DNA from: CAYSGX01 sp964518215
Lineage (GTDB): Bacteria; Bacteroidota; Bacteroidia; Chitinophagales; CAIOSU01
Assembly: GCA_964518215.1 (NCBI GenBank)
Contig: CAZFFP010000007.1
Coordinates: 11,431 to 75,430 of the forward strand
DNA length: 64,000 nucleotides
Direction: 5' to 3'
How positions within the stretch are numbered: the stretch's first letter is position 1; every line of letters starts with the position of its first letter. Shown here one piece after another: positions 34,488-42,592 of the stretch. The translations under genes and the position numbers were made by a program. The notes beneath the pieces were generated by a model, which saw only the letters and a program-made list of their open reading frames with translations, had not been told where the DNA came from and did not search any database.

Positions 34488-35330
34488 ATGCTGATTAATA
34501 AAGAATATCTCTATACTCTTAAACAAAATGGTTTTGTATCCTTTCCTCTATTGAAAGAATCAGATATAAATGAACTAAAGAAATTGTATCAAAAGTTTGA
34601 AACAGAACACCTCGTGCACGAAGAGGGATTTAAAAAAACCAGTTCTTTTGCAGACAAAAACCAGGTTTTAGAAATAAATAAAAGAGTCAGTGAAATTATT
34701 GCTCCAATACTGCCCGAGCATTTTAAAGCCTATCAGATGCTCGGATGCAATTATTTAATCAAATCCAGTAATAGCGACCAAACAAAAGTACCTCTTCATC
34801 AAGACTGGACGTATGTTGATGAAACAAAATTTTATTCCATGAATGTTTGGATAGCGCTGGAAGATATTGATGAGCGTAATGGCTGCTTGTTTTTTATTCC
34901 CGGCAGTCATCGAATTGGAAATTTTCTGAGATCTGCACCCTCTTATCCGGTTCCATTTTCTCAACACATTGATTTTTTGGAAAAGTTTAAAGTGCCGGTA
35001 CCTGTTAAAGCCGGAACGTGTATATGCTTTAATAACAAAACCATACACGGCTCTTTTGCAAATATGGGAAACACCAACCGGCTTGTGGTTGTAACAACAC
35101 TTTTTCCTGAAAACGCGAAACTGCTTCATCACTACATTCACGATTTAAAAAAGCCTGAGATTGTAACCGAATATCACATATCAAAGGATACATTTTTAAC
35201 TTTAGAAACAGGAAAACATCCGGCATCATTCTTTGAAAAGCGCATAGTTAAAACTCATTATCCGGGGTTCAGCCCGTTTTATTTTTTTTACAAAAAACTC
35301 TTTATGTTAACAGAAGATTTTTTTAAATAA
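34488..35330 (+). CDS. PhyH-family Fe(II)/2OG dioxygenase
   Basis: 280 residues with His104-x-Asp106 (VPLHQDWTYVDE), His187 and Arg198 (TIHGSFANMGNTNRL), all ligands present. It lies directly behind Wzt on one transcript and is the last PhyH gene of the island. The end (FYFFYKKLFMLTEDFFK) is aromatic and basic. By position it is the best candidate for modifying the exported polymer end. Confidence 0.87.
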   Translation: MLINKEYLYTLKQNGFVSFPLLKESDINELKKLYQKFETEHLVHEEGFKKTSSFADKNQVLEINKRVSEIIAPILPEHFKAYQMLGCNYLIKSSNSDQTKVPLHQDWTYVDETKFYSMNVWIALEDIDERNGCLFFIPGSHRIGNFLRSAPSYPVPFSQHIDFLEKFKVPVPVKAGTCICFNNKTIHGSFANMGNTNRLVVVTTLFPENAKLLHHYIHDLKKPEIVTEYHISKDTFLTLETGKHPASFFEKRIVKTHYPGFSPFYFFYKKLFMLTEDFFK

Positions 35331-35463
35331 TCAATCAAATATATTTTGTCCAAGTATAAAAGCAGTTTTAAATTTCATGAAACAACATGCCGTAATAGCT
35401 TTTCTGATTTTTATAGACGCGCAAGATTTTATCTGAATGCTACACTCTTAAAATTCAGACACA

Positions 35464-36879
35464 TTGAAAAGAGAAATTAAACTCAGGCATATTAGGCGCA
35501 TTTTTATCGGTATTGGCTTCATATTTATTCTTGCGTTAGTTTTTAAACCAAAAGCAGGCTCCGATTACTTTGAGGTTTGCGAGCCGTTTCCAACCGATGC
35601 GATTGAATACCATCTTCCTGCGGCAAATCTTGCCCTTCATAATGCCTTCCCGTATTTTGGGTTTATCGGACCAAAAGAAGATTATAAATTATGCCAAAAC
35701 AATAATGAAAACATTTATCATCAAATTTTAGAAGAGGCATCATCAATTGTTTTTCCAAGCAAGCCGCCTTTGTATTCGCTTTTGCTTGGATTAGGCTTCA
35801 AGATTTTCGGATATTCCCCCGCCACCGCTCTTTTTTTCAATCTGCTTTGTTTTTATCTAATAATATACTTTTTGTTTGTTGCCTGTTATTTTTTGTTGGG
35901 CATGAAGGGCTTATTTGTAGCGCTTATTACATCTATATTATTGTGCGTTATTGAAGTTAATCTTATATCTTTTGATGCAGAGCTGTTAACCGCATTGTTG
36001 GTATTAATAGCCTTCACTTTTGGAGTCATTGCTTTTAGAAATAAAAATGCAAAATATCATTTGCTATTTGGATGCGCAATGAGTTTGTTGGTATTATGTA
36101 AAGGTTATTTTGTGTTTTCAGTTATGATATTTATCATCATCTACTTGTCTTTTATTCTGAAAAATAAAGTGATGAGCGCTATCTATTCGCTTATGTTTTT
36201 TCTTATGGGATTTTTATTGTTTATTCTTCCTTGGGTGTGTTTTATAAATTTTTCTATTCAAAACAATATCGAGAGCAGAACTGCCTTTCATAACAAACTA
36301 AAAGAGCATGCCCCAAATTTAATATTGAATAATCATGATGAAATTTATAATGCAAATGGAGCAATAAGGGACGATGTGATTTTCGACCTTATGCTCTTTC
36401 ATCAATACCAACATGCTGCCGAAAACAATTTTGTTTTTATCACTAATCAGTTAGGAGAGTACAATATTTTGAATGTTCATAATGAATATTGTTCAGACGG
36501 AGACTTTCATCCCGAATGGAGAATTATCAAAACTTCTTTTTACAATAAGCATAAGGATAAAGATAAAAACACAAAACTTTTTATGTTTTACCGCTATCAT
36601 TTTCTTTTGGGCATAGAGATTGTTTTGGCGAAAATTAAGAATTCAATTACGGCTAAAACTTTTTGGTATTGGTGCGCTATTATTTTGCTTTTGTTTTTTG
36701 GTTTGAAGCAAAAATATCCCAAAGAATTGCTGACAGCATTAATATTCATGGCGAATGTGTTTCTTGTATTAATAGTGTTTTATGGAGATGTAAGGTTTGT
36801 TCAAACCGTTATCCCGCTTTCAATTTTGAGCATAGGAGTTGTGCTTTATTGTTTCAATAGCAGCGAGTCTGATTTGTAA
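35464..36879 (+). CDS. Membrane glycosyltransferase, ArnT/PMT-like (GT-C)
   Basis: 471 residues read from a TTG at 35464; no early ATG is available. Multi-pass protein whose first outside loop has FPTDAIEYHLPAANLALHN, with the acidic residues used in catalysis, then PSKPPLYSLLLGLGFKIFG, as in GT39/ArnT members that take sugars from polyprenyl phosphate. These act on the periplasmic face, for instance on lipid A or proteins. TCTGAAT/ATTCAGA arms at 35432-35438 and 35453-35459 form a weak hairpin just before the start. Likely outside the oxygenase operon but functionally close. Confidence 0.7.
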   Translation: MKREIKLRHIRRIFIGIGFIFILALVFKPKAGSDYFEVCEPFPTDAIEYHLPAANLALHNAFPYFGFIGPKEDYKLCQNNNENIYHQILEEASSIVFPSKPPLYSLLLGLGFKIFGYSPATALFFNLLCFYLIIYFLFVACYFLLGMKGLFVALITSILLCVIEVNLISFDAELLTALLVLIAFTFGVIAFRNKNAKYHLLFGCAMSLLVLCKGYFVFSVMIFIIIYLSFILKNKVMSAIYSLMFFLMGFLLFILPWVCFINFSIQNNIESRTAFHNKLKEHAPNLILNNHDEIYNANGAIRDDVIFDLMLFHQYQHAAENNFVFITNQLGEYNILNVHNEYCSDGDFHPEWRIIKTSFYNKHKDKDKNTKLFMFYRYHFLLGIEIVLAKIKNSITAKTFWYWCAIILLLFFGLKQKYPKELLTALIFMANVFLVLIVFYGDVRFVQTVIPLSILSIGVVLYCFNSSESDL

Positions 36880-36952
36880 ATATGATGTTCGCTTTTCCAA
36901 GCCGCAACCGGATTTTTTGCTCAACTTTGAACGTCAAAATTTCCGATATCCG

Positions 36953-37795
36953 ATGAATGCTTTAGAGATGAAACAATGGTTTATTGACTCTATTCAACCT
37001 GTTTATGATACACGAGAAGCACGAAATATTTTTAAAATTGTACACGAAGATATTTTTGACGGCAAACAAATTTTTTCTGATACAGATAAAAATGCAGCGG
37101 CAACTATTTCTGATCGCCTGAACAATCATGAGCCGATTCAATACATACTTGGAGCGGCAGATTTTTTTGGGTTGAAGATTAAAGTAACAGAATCGGTTTT
37201 AATTCCCCGACCGGAAACCGAAGAACTGGTGAATGAAGTCATCAAGACGATAAAGACTTTGAAAAATGTTATTGAACCAATCCATATTATTGATATATGC
37301 ACGGGCAGCGGCTGTATTGCGATTGTTTTGAAAAAATACATTCCTGATGCAACCGTTACAGCTATAGACATTTCACCAACAGCATTGAAAGTAGCTAAAG
37401 AAAATGCCGTGTTGAATGAAACGGAAATTGATTTCGTTCATAATGATTTTCTCAATGACACATCCTGGAACAAATTCGGTAAATTTCATTGTATTGTAAG
37501 CAATCCACCTTATATCAGCGCAAAAGAATTTGATGCGCTCGACAAGAAAGTGAAATATTTTGAGCCTCATATTGCTTTGAGGGCATTTGATGAAGACCCT
37601 TTGATATTTTATAGAAAACTGGCAGCATTCGGCAAGTTACATCTTGAAAAAAACGGATTTATATTTTGCGAGATGAATGCTTCATTATCGAAAGAAATTA
37701 AAACCATTTTTGAAACAGCCGGATATGATTGCACTATTGTGCCGGACATTAACAGAAAGGAACGGATGCTGCGGGCAAATCAAAATTTCCGTTAA
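36953..37795 (+). CDS. prmC: Release-factor glutamine N5-methyltransferase
   Basis: 280 residues from ATG 36953; a longer reading from 36839 lies inside the previous gene. The PrmC N-terminal helical domain is followed by a Rossmann methyltransferase fold: IDICTGSGCIAI (SAM site) and VSNPPYIS with the NPPY motif that holds the target Gln. It methylates the GGQ glutamine of RF1/RF2. A housekeeping gene that marks the right border of the island. Confidence 0.9.
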   Translation: MNALEMKQWFIDSIQPVYDTREARNIFKIVHEDIFDGKQIFSDTDKNAAATISDRLNNHEPIQYILGAADFFGLKIKVTESVLIPRPETEELVNEVIKTIKTLKNVIEPIHIIDICTGSGCIAIVLKKYIPDATVTAIDISPTALKVAKENAVLNETEIDFVHNDFLNDTSWNKFGKFHCIVSNPPYISAKEFDALDKKVKYFEPHIALRAFDEDPLIFYRKLAAFGKLHLEKNGFIFCEMNASLSKEIKTIFETAGYDCTIVPDINRKERMLRANQNFR

Positions 37796-37811
37796 AATAT
37801 ATAACGGCTTG

Positions 37812-37964
37812 CTATTTTTTGAAACGAAATTTTTGCAAAGCCAATGCGCGAATAGTTTTCAGTCCTTTCGATACCTGCCTAACCAATAAATAGAATATGC
37901 TACTCTGCTTAACATATTTGCTGTTTATTTCATGCTCTTTTCCTTTAAAAAACCTGCCTATCAT
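37812..37964 (-). CDS. Small basic protein, possible truncated acyltransferase start
   Basis: A 50-residue open frame from ATG 37964 (MIGRFFKGKEHEINSKYVKQ) to TAG at 37812, ending in QKFRFKK. The pattern of a short basic start then a run with LLVRQVSKGLKTIRALALQK recalls the first 50 residues of left-handed-beta-helix acyltransferases, whose hexapeptide repeats are absent here. So it may be a relic of a truncated gene or a small basic protein. Too short for a firm call. Confidence 0.3.
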   Translation of the reverse strand: MIGRFFKGKEHEINSKYVKQSSIFYLLVRQVSKGLKTIRALALQKFRFKK

Positions 37965-38159
37965 TTGCTGAAAACAAATGCAATTAAGGGAAAGAGGCTT
38001 TGAGTTAAAGTTAAAGATGTTGCAGCTTCAAGTTGTAATATTGACAAGGAATGGTCTGGAAGAATGAGTTATAAGAGCTATGTTTAATACTGCAAAAGTT
38101 ATACTTACACCTTTTTATTCAGTTCTGCACATCAATTTCTTTGTTAAATTGCCCTATGC

Positions 38160-38186
38160 TTAATGCTTATTTAATCTTAGCTTAAT
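38160..38186 (+). promoter_or_regulatory. Three TTAAT repeats at 11-base steps (pho-box-like operator)
   Basis: TTAAT occurs at 38160-38164, 38171-38175 and 38182-38186, an exact 11-base period, the geometry of PhoB-family direct-repeat boxes. TAACTTTA at 38209-38216, one base off the TAnnTTTG -7 pattern, follows. The GTG of a PhoB-like regulator lies 50 bases after the box, so autoregulation is likely (inference). Confidence 0.55.
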
Positions 38187-38236
38187 AAAGTTCATGTGGA
38201 ATACAGATTAACTTTACACTGTAAAAAATACTTTTT

Positions 38237-38914
38237 GTGAGCGCATTCATAAAATTATTGCTGGTAGATGACGAGCCTGATATTCTCGAATTTATCAGAT
38301 ACAATTTAGAAAAAGAAGGCTATACGGTTTTCACTGCCGAAAACGGGCGCAAAGCCATTGAGCTTGCACAACAGGTGCAGCCACATCTTATTTTGTTAGA
38401 TGTGATGATGCCCGAATTAGACGGCATTGAAACCTGCCGCGAATTGCGCACACTGCCCCAACTGAAAAATACGCTCATAGCTTTTCTCACTGCTCGCAAC
38501 GAAGACTATTCGCAGATTGCCGGGTTCGATGTAGGCGCTGACGATTATATCACCAAGCCTATAAAGCCCCGTGTGTTGATTAGCCGCATCAAAGGGTTGC
38601 TGAGACGCTTTACTAACCAAACCCCCGATGAAAAAGTGAAGTTGGGAAATATAGAAATTGACCCTGAAAAATATATTGTTTACAAAGACGGCAACGAACT
38701 GAATCTGCCCAAAAAAGAGTTTGAACTGCTTTCGTTGCTGGCATCAAAGCCTGGCAAAGTTTTTTCGAGAAAAGAAATTCTGAATAAAATATGGGGTAAC
38801 GACATTATTGTGGGCGACCGCACCATTGATGTTCATATTAGAAAGCTGCGCGAAAAATTAGGCGACAACTACTTCAAAACAATTAAAGGAATAGGTTATA
38901 AATTTGAAGTGTAA
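38237..38914 (+). CDS. PhoB/OmpR-family response regulator
   Basis: 225 residues from GTG 38237. The receiver domain (1-120) has the acidic pocket Asp11/Asp12, phosphoacceptor Asp55 (ILLDVMMPELDG) and the TKP lysine. A winged-helix DNA-binding domain (about 130-225) follows with RTIDVHIRKLREKLGD and IKGIGYKFEV. Sixteen bases separate it from the kinase gene. An upstream three-repeat box suggests self-control. PhoB itself or a close relative; the phosphate link is not proven. Confidence 0.88.
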   Translation: MSAFIKLLLVDDEPDILEFIRYNLEKEGYTVFTAENGRKAIELAQQVQPHLILLDVMMPELDGIETCRELRTLPQLKNTLIAFLTARNEDYSQIAGFDVGADDYITKPIKPRVLISRIKGLLRRFTNQTPDEKVKLGNIEIDPEKYIVYKDGNELNLPKKEFELLSLLASKPGKVFSRKEILNKIWGNDIIVGDRTIDVHIRKLREKLGDNYFKTIKGIGYKFEV

Positions 38915-38929
38915 CCCAACCTGCTGCTC

Positions 38930-39979
38930 ATGAAAGACCTCTCGCCACGAGAGATTATTACCTATACTTCGCTCGTTCTTTCTGCCATTCTCTACGGGTT
39001 GATATTGTTTTTCAACTATCTGCTGGCATTGAAATTAGCCTGGTATCTACTGCTCATTATTCCCATAACCATTTTCATCAGTGCGTATATCATCTTCGGG
39101 TTTTTCATCGAAAATTTTATTTACAAAAAAATAAAAGTCATTTACAAAAACATCAACGACCTGAAAGCCGGCAAAGGCTCGCGCAATATCAATGTTGATT
39201 TCAGCGCAGATATTTTCGGACGAGTAGATTCAGAAGTAAAAGAATGGGCGGCTACCAAAGCGCAGGAAATTGAAGTGTTGAAAAAAGCCGAGCAATACCG
39301 AAAGGAATTTGTAGGCAATGTTTCGCACGAATTGAAAACCCCCATTTTTGCCATTCAGGGCTATATAGAAACGCTGCTCGATGGCGCTCTGGAAGATGAA
39401 AAAATCAACCGCAACTATTTATTCAAAGCAGCGCAAAATGTGGAGCGGCTGCAAACCATCATAGACGACCTCGAAACTATTTCAAAATTAGAATCGAATG
39501 CGTTGCCGATTCATTTTGATAGGTTTGATATTATCGAACTGATTAAAGAAGTTTTTGAGGGCCTGGAAATGCAGGCGGAAATCAGAAATATTACCTTGCT
39601 TTTCAAGCAGGGGCACGATAAGCCCACATTTGTTTCGGCAGACCGCGAAAGAATCAGGCAGGTGCTCACCAATCTTTTAAGCAACTCGATTAAATACGGA
39701 AAGGAAGGCGGTAAAACCGCAGTGGGTATTTACGATATGGACGAAAACTTTTTGGTAGAAGTGAGCGATGACGGCATTGGTATCGAAAAAGAACATCTGC
39801 CTCGTTTGTTCGAGCGTTTTTACCGCATTGACAAACACCGCTCGCGCGATATGGGCGGCTCGGGCATCGGGCTGGCAATAGTGAAACACATCATAGAAGC
39901 CCACCACCAAACCATCAATGTGCGCAGCACCGTTGGTGTAGGCACTACATTCGGGTTTACTATTAAGAAGGCGAAATAG
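38930..39979 (+). CDS. PhoR-like sensor histidine kinase
   Basis: 349 residues. Two membrane segments lie in the first 65 residues with almost no periplasmic loop, as in PhoR-type sensors. A HAMP-like linker follows. The H box VSHELKTPIFAIQGYIETL has His133. The catalytic part shows NLLSNSIKYGKEGG (N box), DDGIGI (G1) and GGSGIGLAIVKH (G2). It phosphorylates the regulator just upstream. The short loop means it probably senses through a membrane partner rather than a ligand. Confidence 0.9.
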   Translation: MKDLSPREIITYTSLVLSAILYGLILFFNYLLALKLAWYLLLIIPITIFISAYIIFGFFIENFIYKKIKVIYKNINDLKAGKGSRNINVDFSADIFGRVDSEVKEWAATKAQEIEVLKKAEQYRKEFVGNVSHELKTPIFAIQGYIETLLDGALEDEKINRNYLFKAAQNVERLQTIIDDLETISKLESNALPIHFDRFDIIELIKEVFEGLEMQAEIRNITLLFKQGHDKPTFVSADRERIRQVLTNLLSNSIKYGKEGGKTAVGIYDMDENFLVEVSDDGIGIEKEHLPRLFERFYRIDKHRSRDMGGSGIGLAIVKHIIEAHHQTINVRSTVGVGTTFGFTIKKAK

Positions 39980-40023
39980 CCTCAAAAAATCTTTCCTTTA
40001 TTTTGCGGAACAATCTTCATCAA

Positions 40024-41277
40024 ATGCAGTTCGAAAACTCCCTTGCATTCGCCCGACATCTCGACCAAGAAGATTCTTTGTCGCATTTCAGAGAGCAGTT
40101 TTTTATTCCCGAAAAAAACGGTAAGCCTGTTCATTATTTCTGCGGAAATTCTCTCGGATTGCAACCCAAAACCGCAGGTGCATATATACAGCAGGAATTA
40201 GAAGATTGGAAAAACCTTGCAGTAGAAGGACATTTTCAGGCGAAAAATCCGTGGTTCAAATACCATCATTTTTTTAAAGACGAAAGTAAATTAGTGGGGG
40301 CGCTTCCCGATGAAGTGGTGGTGATGAATACGCTCACCGTAAATCTGCACCTACTCATGGTTTCGTTTTACCGTCCACAAGGGAAGCGTTATAAAATTAT
40401 GATAGAAGGTGGCGCTTTTCCTTCAGACCAATATGCTGTGGAAAGTCAGTTAAAACACCACGGCTTCAATTATCCCGATGGAATGATAGAACTGAAGCCC
40501 CGTGCCGGTGAATGCACGCTTCGCACGGAAGATGTTTTGCATACCATAAAACAACATGCCGATGAAATTGCACTAATAATGATTGGCGGAGTGAATTACT
40601 ACACAGGGCAGTTTTGCGATTTGAAAACCATTACCGAAGCCGGTCATAAAGTCGGAGCCGTTGTTGGTTTCGATTTGGCACATGCAGCGGGTAATGTTCC
40701 GCTGCAACTTCACGACTGGAATGTGGACTTTGCTGTTTGGTGTACTTATAAATATCTCAACTCCGGTCCGGGTGGTCCGGGTGCTGTGTTTGTTCATGAA
40801 AAAAATGGTAACAATCCTGACATGCCAAGGTTTGCCGGATGGTGGGGTTATGATGAAGCCACTCGCTTTCTCATGCAGCCCGGCTTCAAACCGCAGACAG
40901 GCGCAGCCGGATGGCAACTCAGCAATGCTCAGATTTTGAGCATGGCGGCACACAAAGCTTCGCTCGATATTTTTTCAAAAACTTCTATGCAGGAGTTGCG
41001 CAAAAAAAGTGTGTTGTTAACGGGCTTTGCCGAATTTTTGTTGCGCGAAAAAATCCGAAACGAAAATCTCGATATTCAAATCATTACTCCCGAAAATCCG
41101 GAAGAAAGAGGCTGTCAACTTTCGTTGCTTACCGACAACAACGGAAAACAACTTTTTGAAAAACTCACAGCTTCGGGCATCGTTGCCGACTGGCGTGAAC
41201 CTAATGTGATTCGTATAGCACCCGTGCCGCTGTATAATACATTTGAAGATGTGTATGTTTTGGCAACAAACCTATAG
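40024..41277 (+). CDS. kynU: Kynureninase
   Basis: 417 residues from ATG 40024, the usual family length. A PLP-dependent fold type I enzyme: YFCGNSLGLQPK at the start, GFDLAHAAGNVPLQLH with the Asp that pairs with the PLP nitrogen, and WCTYKYLNSGPGG with Lys243 as the likely PLP lysine. It cleaves kynurenine to anthranilate and alanine in tryptophan breakdown. The other kyn genes are not in the window; glutaryl-CoA dehydrogenase follows. Confidence 0.92.
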   Translation: MQFENSLAFARHLDQEDSLSHFREQFFIPEKNGKPVHYFCGNSLGLQPKTAGAYIQQELEDWKNLAVEGHFQAKNPWFKYHHFFKDESKLVGALPDEVVVMNTLTVNLHLLMVSFYRPQGKRYKIMIEGGAFPSDQYAVESQLKHHGFNYPDGMIELKPRAGECTLRTEDVLHTIKQHADEIALIMIGGVNYYTGQFCDLKTITEAGHKVGAVVGFDLAHAAGNVPLQLHDWNVDFAVWCTYKYLNSGPGGPGAVFVHEKNGNNPDMPRFAGWWGYDEATRFLMQPGFKPQTGAAGWQLSNAQILSMAAHKASLDIFSKTSMQELRKKSVLLTGFAEFLLREKIRNENLDIQIITPENPEERGCQLSLLTDNNGKQLFEKLTASGIVADWREPNVIRIAPVPLYNTFEDVYVLATNL

Positions 41278-41327
41278 TTGTGTTATGTTTTTTAAGTGGG
41301 CAAATAATCGTACCTGAATAAAACCCC

Positions 41328-41335
41328 TAACTTTG
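41328..41335 (+). promoter_or_regulatory. Bacteroidota -7 box
   Basis: TAACTTTG fits TAnnTTTG exactly and lies 16 bases before the acyl-CoA dehydrogenase ATG, giving a very short leader. No clear -33 partner. Confidence 0.5.
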
Positions 41336-41351
41336 TTGCATCAAAAAACAA

Positions 41352-42569
41352 ATGGCTATGTCAGCAAATACCACTTCCATCGGACAAAAAACTTTTACCG
41401 ATAAATACCGCCATCATGACCATTATGGCGTAGATGATTTGCTCACCGAAGAGCATAAACTTATTCGCGAAACCGTAAGAAGTTTTGTAAAAAAAGAACT
41501 CACTCCTATTATTGAAAATTATGCGCAGCGTGCCGAATTTCCCTCGCAACTCATCAAGGGTTTGGCAGAAGTGGGTGCTTTTGGTCCTACTATTCCTCAG
41601 GAATATGGCGGTGCCGGTTTAGATGAAATTGCTTATGGAATTATCATGCAGGAAATCGAAAGAGGCGATTCGGGCATTCGCTCCACAGCTTCGGTGCAAG
41701 GCTCGCTGGTGATGTATCCCATATATAAATTCGGCAGCGAAGAGCAGAAAAGAAAGTATTTACCCAAACTCGCTAAAGGTGAAATGATGGGTTGTTTTGG
41801 CTTAACAGAAGCCAATCACGGCTCGAATCCGGGCGGCATGGAAACCCGCATTAAAAATGATGGCGACCACGTAATCTTAAACGGCTCTAAAATGTGGATT
41901 TCAAACGCTCCGTTTGCCGATATTGCTGTGGTATGGGCAAAAGACGAAAACGAAAAAATCAGAGGGTTGGTGGTAGAGCGTGGCATGGAAGGTTTTTCTA
42001 CTCCCGAAATTCACAGTAAGTGGTCGTTGCGCGCTTCGGCTACAGGCGAGTTAGTGTTTGATAATGTACGGGTTCCTAAAAGTCATTTGTTTCCAACTAT
42101 CGAAGGATTGAAAGGTCCATTAACCTGTTTGTCGTCTGCGCGTTACGGTATAGCTTGGGGCGCTATTGGTGTAGCACTAGATTGTTACGATACAGCACTG
42201 AGATATTCTTTGGAAAGAATTCAATTTGACAAACCATTGGCTGCTTTTCAGTTAACGCAGAAAAAATTAGCCGAAATGATTACCGAAATTACCAAAGCAC
42301 AGTTGCTTGCCTGGCGATTAGGTGTTTTGAAAAACGAAGGCAAAGCCACTCCTGCTCAAATTTCGATGGCTAAAAGAAACAATGTAGATATGGCGCTCAA
42401 CATAGCCCGCGAAGCACGACAAATTTTAGGTGCGATGGGTATTATTGGCGAATTCTCGATTATGCGCCACATGGCAAATCTTGAATCGGTGATTACTTAC
42501 GAAGGCACGCACGATATTCACCTGCTCATTACCGGAATGGAAGTTACCGGAATCAATGCTTTCAAATAG
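41352..42569 (+). CDS. Acyl-CoA dehydrogenase, glutaryl-CoA type
   Basis: 405 residues. FAD-binding middle domain with FGLTEANHGSNPGGMETR and WISNAPFADIAVVWAK, forms typical of glutaryl-CoA dehydrogenase. The catalytic base is Glu384 in TYEGTHDIHLL near the end. Expected to oxidise and decarboxylate glutaryl-CoA to crotonyl-CoA, a late step of lysine/tryptophan breakdown, which suits its kynureninase neighbour. It carries its own promoter-like box. Confidence 0.85.
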   Translation: MAMSANTTSIGQKTFTDKYRHHDHYGVDDLLTEEHKLIRETVRSFVKKELTPIIENYAQRAEFPSQLIKGLAEVGAFGPTIPQEYGGAGLDEIAYGIIMQEIERGDSGIRSTASVQGSLVMYPIYKFGSEEQKRKYLPKLAKGEMMGCFGLTEANHGSNPGGMETRIKNDGDHVILNGSKMWISNAPFADIAVVWAKDENEKIRGLVVERGMEGFSTPEIHSKWSLRASATGELVFDNVRVPKSHLFPTIEGLKGPLTCLSSARYGIAWGAIGVALDCYDTALRYSLERIQFDKPLAAFQLTQKKLAEMITEITKAQLLAWRLGVLKNEGKATPAQISMAKRNNVDMALNIAREARQILGAMGIIGEFSIMRHMANLESVITYEGTHDIHLLITGMEVTGINAFK

Positions 42570-42576
42570 CGCTTCT

Positions 42577-42592
42577 GCCTGAAAGTTCAGGC
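42577..42592. terminator. Hairpin between convergent genes
   Basis: GCCTGA-AAGT-TCAGGC (arms extendable to seven bases) sits between the dehydrogenase stop and the stop of the giant gene. Position is ideal for a two-way terminator, but neither side has a long T run. Confidence 0.45.
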
